Shown here in pieces: positions 58,545 to 64,000 of a stretch of DNA of 64,000 bases (the first letter of the stretch is position 1; every line of letters starts with the position of its first letter). Under the pieces are notes generated by a model, which saw only the letters and a list, made by a program, of their open reading frames with translations, did no database searches and was not told the origin of the DNA. The position numbers and the translations under genes were made by a program. The DNA is from Gigaspora margarita. Its lineage: Eukaryota > Glomeromycota > Glomeromycetes > Diversisporales > Gigasporaceae. The stretch spans positions 1-64,000 of the forward strand of contig WTPW01002158.1 in the NCBI GenBank assembly GCA_009809945.1. The letters are read 5' to 3'.

Positions 58545-58690
58545 AAAAAAATAGTTGTGTTCTTGCAAAGTATCAGAAGTTTGAGTTAGCTTGCAAAGCC
58601 AAATTGGTATTCCTGCAAAGTAGCAAAAAGTTGTTGGTTTTCTTGCAAATACCAGAAAATTTAGATTGGTGTTCTTGTAAAATGCTAAAA
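58545..58690. repeat. second part of the LRR-like minisatellite
   Basis: TGTTCTTGCAAAGTATCAGA-like units recur four or five times and match those at 57660-58030. Confidence 0.5.
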
Positions 58691-59137
58691 TAAAAAGAAA
58701 AAATTAAAAAATAAATAAAAATAAAAAAAAGAAAAAAAACAAAAAAAGAAGAAAAAACAAAATGAAAAAAAAATAAAATGAAAACAAAAAAAATGACAAA
58801 AATGAAAAAAACAATGTAAAACTAAGGATCTAATTATAAACAAAAAATCAATTTGATTTTGTAATACTGAGTTTGTAAATTATATTCAAATATTATCAAA
58901 ATATTTTGAAAATATTAGTTCAATGTGCTCTTGGCATGACTCAGGTTACAGATCTACTGATTTAGCTTGGTTTCCCAGGTCTAAAATATTTTTGAATCAT
59001 TTTTGGAATATTTTAAAAACTAAATATTTCAAAATATATTGCGGTTAGCAAAATCTTTCAAAAGATATTGCAGATAAAAATTTTACTTCTATAAATTTGC
59101 TAATAAAAGAAAAAACAAATAGCTATAAAAACTAAGA

Positions 59138-59500
59138 TACTATATATTTTCAAAAATAAACTACTTTTTTGGGCCAAAAATTACACAAAAAAATGTGGAG
59201 TGGCTTATTTTCGAATTGTTGAATTTTTTGAAAAATTAAAAAATGTACTATAAAAGTTGTCCAAATAATGTAAAATTTTTACTATAAGTGTAATTTTGTG
59301 TCCTGAACAAATTTACTTAATGGAACTTTTGAGGTTTATTTAGTAATATTTGGACTTTTATATGTAGCAACTGCTAATGCATTTTTTAAGATTTTTGAAA
59401 AAATCAGGGAGTAGCTTATTTTCGAGTAGCTTATTTTCAGAGTAGCTTATTTTCAGAGTAGCTTATTTTTGGAGTACCTTATTTTCAAAAATATATAGTA
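59138..59500. mobile_element. GTAGCTTATTTT-family MITE with amplified end
   Basis: TACTATATATTTTCAAAAAT and its near-complement at the right form the ends. At the right the 17-base unit AGTAGCTTATTTTCAG is repeated five times in a row (59404-59485), while the left end has it once. Confidence 0.8.
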
Positions 59501-59670
59501 CTTATATCTCACAATCTACTAGGCCAATATTAATATTTTAACTACTATTTTTATTGCAGAAATCTCTTTTACAACTTTAATTAGAGATTAAAAAGAGATT
59601 TGTTTAGTAAAAATTTGAAAAAATAATATTTTTTATAATTTTATTAATAAAATTATAAAAAATATTAGGG

Positions 59671-59980
59671 ATATGGGGCCTTTGCAATAGAAGGGGCCAA
59701 TACTGCCCAAAAATGAAAATTGAGTTTTTGTTGTATTCGAATAAATTTCAACATGGGCTACATTTTTTAATTATAAATGGAAATTGGTTTGCATAATAAA
59801 AAATTGAGTTATTTAAAAAAATTTTCTTTGCAGTTTCATAGATCACGGGATTGCCCAATACAACTGACCAATCAAATCATAAAATTTTAAGTAACTCAGA
59901 TCAGTACAAACAAAACAAACATGATTTTTAAAATCGTATATAAACCAGTATCAGCCCTTTCTATTGCAAAGGCCCCATAT
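59671..59980. mobile_element. MITE with ATATGGGGCCTTTGC ends, 310 bp
   Basis: ATATGGGGCCTTTGCAATAG and CTATTGCAAAGGCCCCATAT are perfect inverted ends that continue with few mismatches to about 35 bases. The interior is related to 26423-26770, so the two are diverged members of one family. Confidence 0.85.
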
Positions 59981-60219
59981 ATTACCTAATATCTATTTAC
60001 TATAAAACCAGACTCTCACTCTTATTTAAGACCAATTATGCTCAATTTTGTTATACAAAAAAATATATTTATCCTATATTTTGTTATAATTATAGTTAAA
60101 TAATTCTTGATTTTGATTGGCTAGTATTCTAGCTTGTGGAGTCTAAGATTTTGTTTGATTCTGCTATCTAAAATATTAGATAATATATTTCATTGCCTTT
60201 ATAATTCTCAAACATTTAC

Positions 60220-60850
60220 AATACTATTTTCTTGCTATAAGTAAACTTGTTCTATGTATAAAATATATAATATTGATATATATTTACTTTATAATTTTAA
60301 ATTTTAAAAAAAAAATGCTTAATTTTAAAATTTTGATCAAAAATTTCAAAACTTAGTTTTTTTTTCTTAAAATTTAAAATTATAAAGTAAATGTATACTA
60401 TATATGTAGAACAAGTCTACTTAGAGCATAAAGATATAATTAATTAGTAAAATTTTGAGAATCATAATATTTTTTATAATTTTATTAATAAAATTATAAA
60501 AATTGATATAATCCTCAACAATTTACTAATTAATTATATCTTTATGCTCTAAGTAAACTTGTTCTACATATAAAAATATACTAAATCAGTATTTATTTAC
60601 TTTATAATTTTAAAATTTAAAAAAAAAGATGCTTAATTTTGGAATTTTTGATCAAAAATTCAAAATTAAGCATCTTTTTCTTAAAAATTTAAAATTATAA
60701 ATTAAATGTATATTGATATAATATATTTTTATATGTAGAACAAGTTTACTTATAGCATTAAGATAATATTAATTGGTAATGTTTGAGAATTATAATATTT
60801 TTTATAGTTTTATTAATAAAATTATAAAAAATATTATTATTTTCAAATTT
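60220..60850. repeat. nested foldback region
   Basis: AAGTAAACTTGTTCTA occurs at 60239 and 60553 and its complement TAGAACAAGT at 60407 and 60737, and long AT-rich arms (AATTTTAAATTTTAAAAAA) pair between them. Several hairpins are nested. I see no coding sequence. Confidence 0.7.
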
Positions 60851-61174
60851 CTGCTAAATAAATCTCTTATTAACCTCTAATTAAAGTTGTAGAAGAAAGT
60901 CTTGCAATAAAAATAGCAGATAAAGTATTAAAATCAGCTTAGTAAATTATGAGATATAAGTATTTTAGGCTTTATGACTATTTGGTTTTTTCTTTATTTA
61001 TATAAAGAAAGCATAGTGAACATTCAATTTGATTGGCTTAAAGATCACTAAATTATATAATATAAAAAATTTTTTAAAGTAACTCTACTATGTAAAATCA
61101 TATCATTAATTGACAACTTGTAGTTTTATATAATAAATTTTTTTTAAAACATATAATAGTTTTTTTTACTCTCC

Positions 61175-61431
61175 ATATGGGGGTGAGTCAATAGAAAAGG
61201 GACAAATTTTTTCTAAGTAAAAGTTTTCTTGACTTTAAGCTTAAATATCTTAACAGCTATCTTAATAAATTTAATAAATTTTTTTTTATTTTAATTCTAT
61301 ATAATTTCAAGATTAAAATAAAATTTTTTTTAGCAAATTTGATTAAATAGTTGTCAAGATATTTTAATTTAAAAATTAAAAAAATTTTACTAAAAACGAT
61401 TTGCCCCTTTTCTATTGACTCACCCTCATAT
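61175..61431. mobile_element. MITE with ATATGGGGGTGAGTCA ends, 257 bp
   Basis: ATATGGGGGTGAGTCAATAG and CTATTGACTCACCCTCATAT are inverted with one mismatch, extended by AAAAGGGACAAAT against ATTTGCCCCTTTT. It has the same ends as the 76-bp palindrome at 29406-29481. Confidence 0.85.
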
Positions 61432-62311
61432 GTTTTTTGTAAAAAAAAGATTAGTATAAATCTAATATGGTAATACAGTATATAACAAATGAGTAATTAT
61501 CATAAACAGGTATATAAAAGTCTGGGTCTGTTATATTTTTCCAATTTTAAACCCAATAGTAGATCTGTAGGTCTATTGTACAAATGGGGGTCCAGTACCA
61601 GGCAATATAAATATAGCATATTAGTACAAGTAATATGAATTATATCTTATTTCAAGCTATTCAAATATTTATCCTATAGTATACCCAGATCTTTTATTAT
61701 TTTAAATTCTATAGTATACTCGGGTCTTTTATTGTATACCCAGGTCTTTTATTGTAGACCCAGAGATGATACATGGTGGATCTACTATTATGAAGGGTCT
61801 TTTATATAGCTATTTATAGTAGCTATATAAACTTAGGCTAGCAAAAAAATACAATAGTTTGAAATTCTAGTACTATGGGTTAACTTTTTTCTAAAAACAA
61901 TGAAATTTATTTAACCAAATTATCAATATTATTAATATTTAAATACATTAAAAAGCAACTACAGAAGCATGAGCTAATTGACTGAGTAGATCATAAAGTA
62001 GTGCTATAAGAAATCACTCTAAATTATTTGACTTTCATGTTATACTTTATATAACACTACTCACTACGTTGACCAAATATCATCTATTGTACAAAAAAAG
62101 ATCAAGTTTAAATTAATGATTTAAAAAAGTATAAAGTTTAGATTATATGTTCTTTTTTGTAGCAAATCAGAAATATTAATTATTATATCTCTTAATTATT
62201 ATTATATTTGTTATTTTTAAGGTTTACAAAAGAATTTTGTAGTTGACAAGTGACAATCACAATATTGATCAATTAATTCAACAAATACAACTTAATATAT
62301 TAATATTTAAA
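61432..62311. other. AT-rich spacer
   Basis: A TATAGTATACCCAGGTCTTTTAT-like unit recurs three times at 61670-61760. I see no gene. Confidence 0.5.
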
Positions 62312-62655
62312 GATATCATTGAATGGATATTTTTGAGCAAATTTACAAATATAAAGTATTTTGCTAAAAGAAGCTTTGGCATTGTTTTTAAGACAGTATG
62401 ATTGATAAATATATTATAGAAAAAAGAAAGTACAGAAATAAAGAGCACTAATAGATATTTGTTTAAAAAGCTTTGATAATTCTTAAAATATTAAACAAGA
62501 ATTTTTAGAAGAAGTAAGCATTATAATTTATTATTATTAAAGTATGATAATCTTATTTATTCTAATTAAATATTTTAGGTTAAAAATCAATATAAACATA
62601 GAGGCAATTCTACAAGATAGTAACTATAAGATTATTATAGAATATGTATACATAC
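62312..62655 (+). pseudogene. protein kinase pseudogene, N-lobe remnant
   Basis: The plus strand reads DIIEWIFLSKFTNIKYFAKR and SFGIVFKTV, then a stop; after a gap KSFDNS, a stop, and NIKQEFLEE with a GTAAGC donor at 62514; then, past a TATTTTAG acceptor (62577), AILQDSNYKIIIEYV. The order 'IEWIpf.qFtniky.akGgFG.vyka', 'LK.l.nS.ni...Fl.E', '..D...yi.vleY' is the N-lobe of Glomeromycotina kinases. The Gly-rich loop has lost two glycines (KRSFG). Stops and a frameshift show it is dead. The C-lobe was not found downstream. Confidence 0.65.
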
Positions 62656-63400
62656 ATTTTTTCAGTTTCTTTTTTCTTGCTAATAAAACTTTTTTCTTTT
62701 TTGCCTCTTGGAAAAAAGTAGTTATTATAGTACCTGCTTGCCTACCCAACAAAGAGTTCTCAATGCATGCTGGAAGTTTAGGATTGTACACATTCACAGA
62801 GTTAAGAATATCAATATATTTATGTAAAAAATTTTCTTTTTGACAATAAGATTTTGTTGTAACTTTTTAATCAATATTTAACTATACAATTTTTATTGAA
62901 ATTGTAAATTGATTTTAACCTATAGCATTGGGGATTTAGATTTAATTCTGATAACTAAAAGTTGCTATCATTCAAGCAAATTAGTAGCAAATCATCTAGT
63001 TACTTCAGAGTATAAGATATTTTACTTTGAAATTAAAATTATAGGCAAAGAAAAAATTGGGTATCATCAATAATTATTTTATAAACATACCTTTGTTATA
63101 ATTTGTTATAACCTTTTAATTTTATTTTTTTAATAGAATAATTGGAATCAGATATTGTACAAAGCAAAGTAGTAACAAAATAAACAATTCAAATTATATA
63201 CAGTCAGATCTCGTTATAGTCACTGGTTTGGGAAACAGGATTTAGATGACTATAAAAAGGTGTGACTATATTAAAAAACCTTGATATAATCATATTAAAA
63301 GTAAATAAAAATAATTAGTGACTATATCAAATAATTATATTTGATCACAATCATTGCTATATATAAAACTTTGATTTTTTATAAATAAATTGTTTACTGC
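62656..63400. other. AT-rich spacer
   Basis: The open frame reaching 62843 continues from the kinase remnant into low-complexity DNA and is not a gene by itself. I see nothing else. Confidence 0.5.
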
Positions 63401-64000
63401 GCACTAAGTAAAGTTGCTCTATATATCAATTTATTTATATTTTGAAATTTTCATAATTTTTCAAGTAATTTTTATTAATATGATTTTATATTTTACATTA
63501 TACAAATAAAAAATCAAAAAATTTTTAAAATTTTCAAATATTGAAGAGGTTTTTTAGCGATCACAAGTAGTCATTACATAGTAAAGTCCAAATTTTACTA
63601 TGTAAATCGATTGTAAATGTCTAAATAAATATGTTCAGAAGGTCAAAATGCATATTTTCTAAAATTTTCATACAAATCGGAGAGCTTTTTATTATTTAAT
63701 TTTTAATTTTTATGTTCATCGAATATATTTTTTTAGCAACTTTTAATTTTTTTGTCAAACGTAAAATTAAAAGTCAAATAATAAAATGTTCTCCAATCTT
63801 TCTAAAAATTTTATCGTACGTGTATTTTGCTCTCTCAGATAAGTTTACTTAAGCGATAATAATCGATTTATATAGTCAAATTTTGACTTTACTATATAGC
63901 AACTACTGTCGATCGTGGGGTAGCTTATTTTGGATCAAAGATGTTTTTTAAGTTTTTTGACCAAAAGAAGGAGGTAGCTTATTTTAGGTAGTAGTCTATT
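63401..64000. repeat. diverged GTAGCTTATTTT-family element, runs off the window
   Basis: AAGTTTACTTAAGCGAT, TATATAGCAACTACTG, GGGGTAGCTTATTTTGG and GAGGTAGCTTATTTTAGG match the family at 36941 and 59138. The mirror segment at 63560-63720 (TAGTAAAGTCCAAATTTTAC) shows inverted arms. The right limit is beyond base 64,000. Confidence 0.55.

Overview
The window looks like nuclear DNA of an early-diverging filamentous fungus, most likely an arbuscular mycorrhizal fungus (Glomeromycotina). The reasons are very low GC, short introns with GT..AG borders, dense non-autonomous DNA transposons, the style of the protein kinase and BTB/leucine-rich-repeat genes, and a fungal sterol reductase. This is inference; nothing names the species.

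Bases 1 to about 26,269 carry a non-biological pattern. Every 48 bases, always in the same register (block starts at 41 + 48k), seven bases read T, five are kept, nine read T, and 27 are kept. About one slot in seven is skipped, including two runs of exactly ten slots (9065-9497 and 19961-20393). Intact relatives elsewhere in the window show that these T blocks replace the original bases in place rather than being inserted. The pattern is best read as data corruption or deliberate overwriting. Most apparent Lys-rich or Phe-rich reading frames in this part are by-products. Real content still shows through: a minus-strand retroelement gag/pol remnant (0.3-2.7 kb), a duplicated segment holding two copies of a protein kinase gene (7.56-9.13 and 13.7-15.17 kb), a CCHC zinc knuckle (12.18 kb), a tRNA-like GC-rich repeat (20.0 kb), and several MITEs.

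From 26.3 to 39 kb the DNA is clean, AT-rich and mostly transposon debris: MITEs with 8-bp target duplications, a 22-bp minisatellite, a cluster of GGCATGCC palindromes, and a decayed hAT transposase (32.2-36.1 kb) that itself carries MITE insertions.

Two intact genes lie in the middle. One is a two-exon BTB-BACK-LRR gene (39,306-42,116, minus strand) with 17 near-identical 28-residue repeats. The other is a six-exon delta(14)-sterol reductase gene, ERG24 (45,852-47,612, plus strand), of the ergosterol pathway. A 43-bp-TIR element lies between them.

From 48 to 64 kb I see only nested TIR elements, foldbacks, LRR-like minisatellites, a scaffold gap (56,071-56,080) between two near-identical MITE copies, and a kinase pseudogene (62.3 kb). 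There are no operons. The two intact genes appear unrelated in function.
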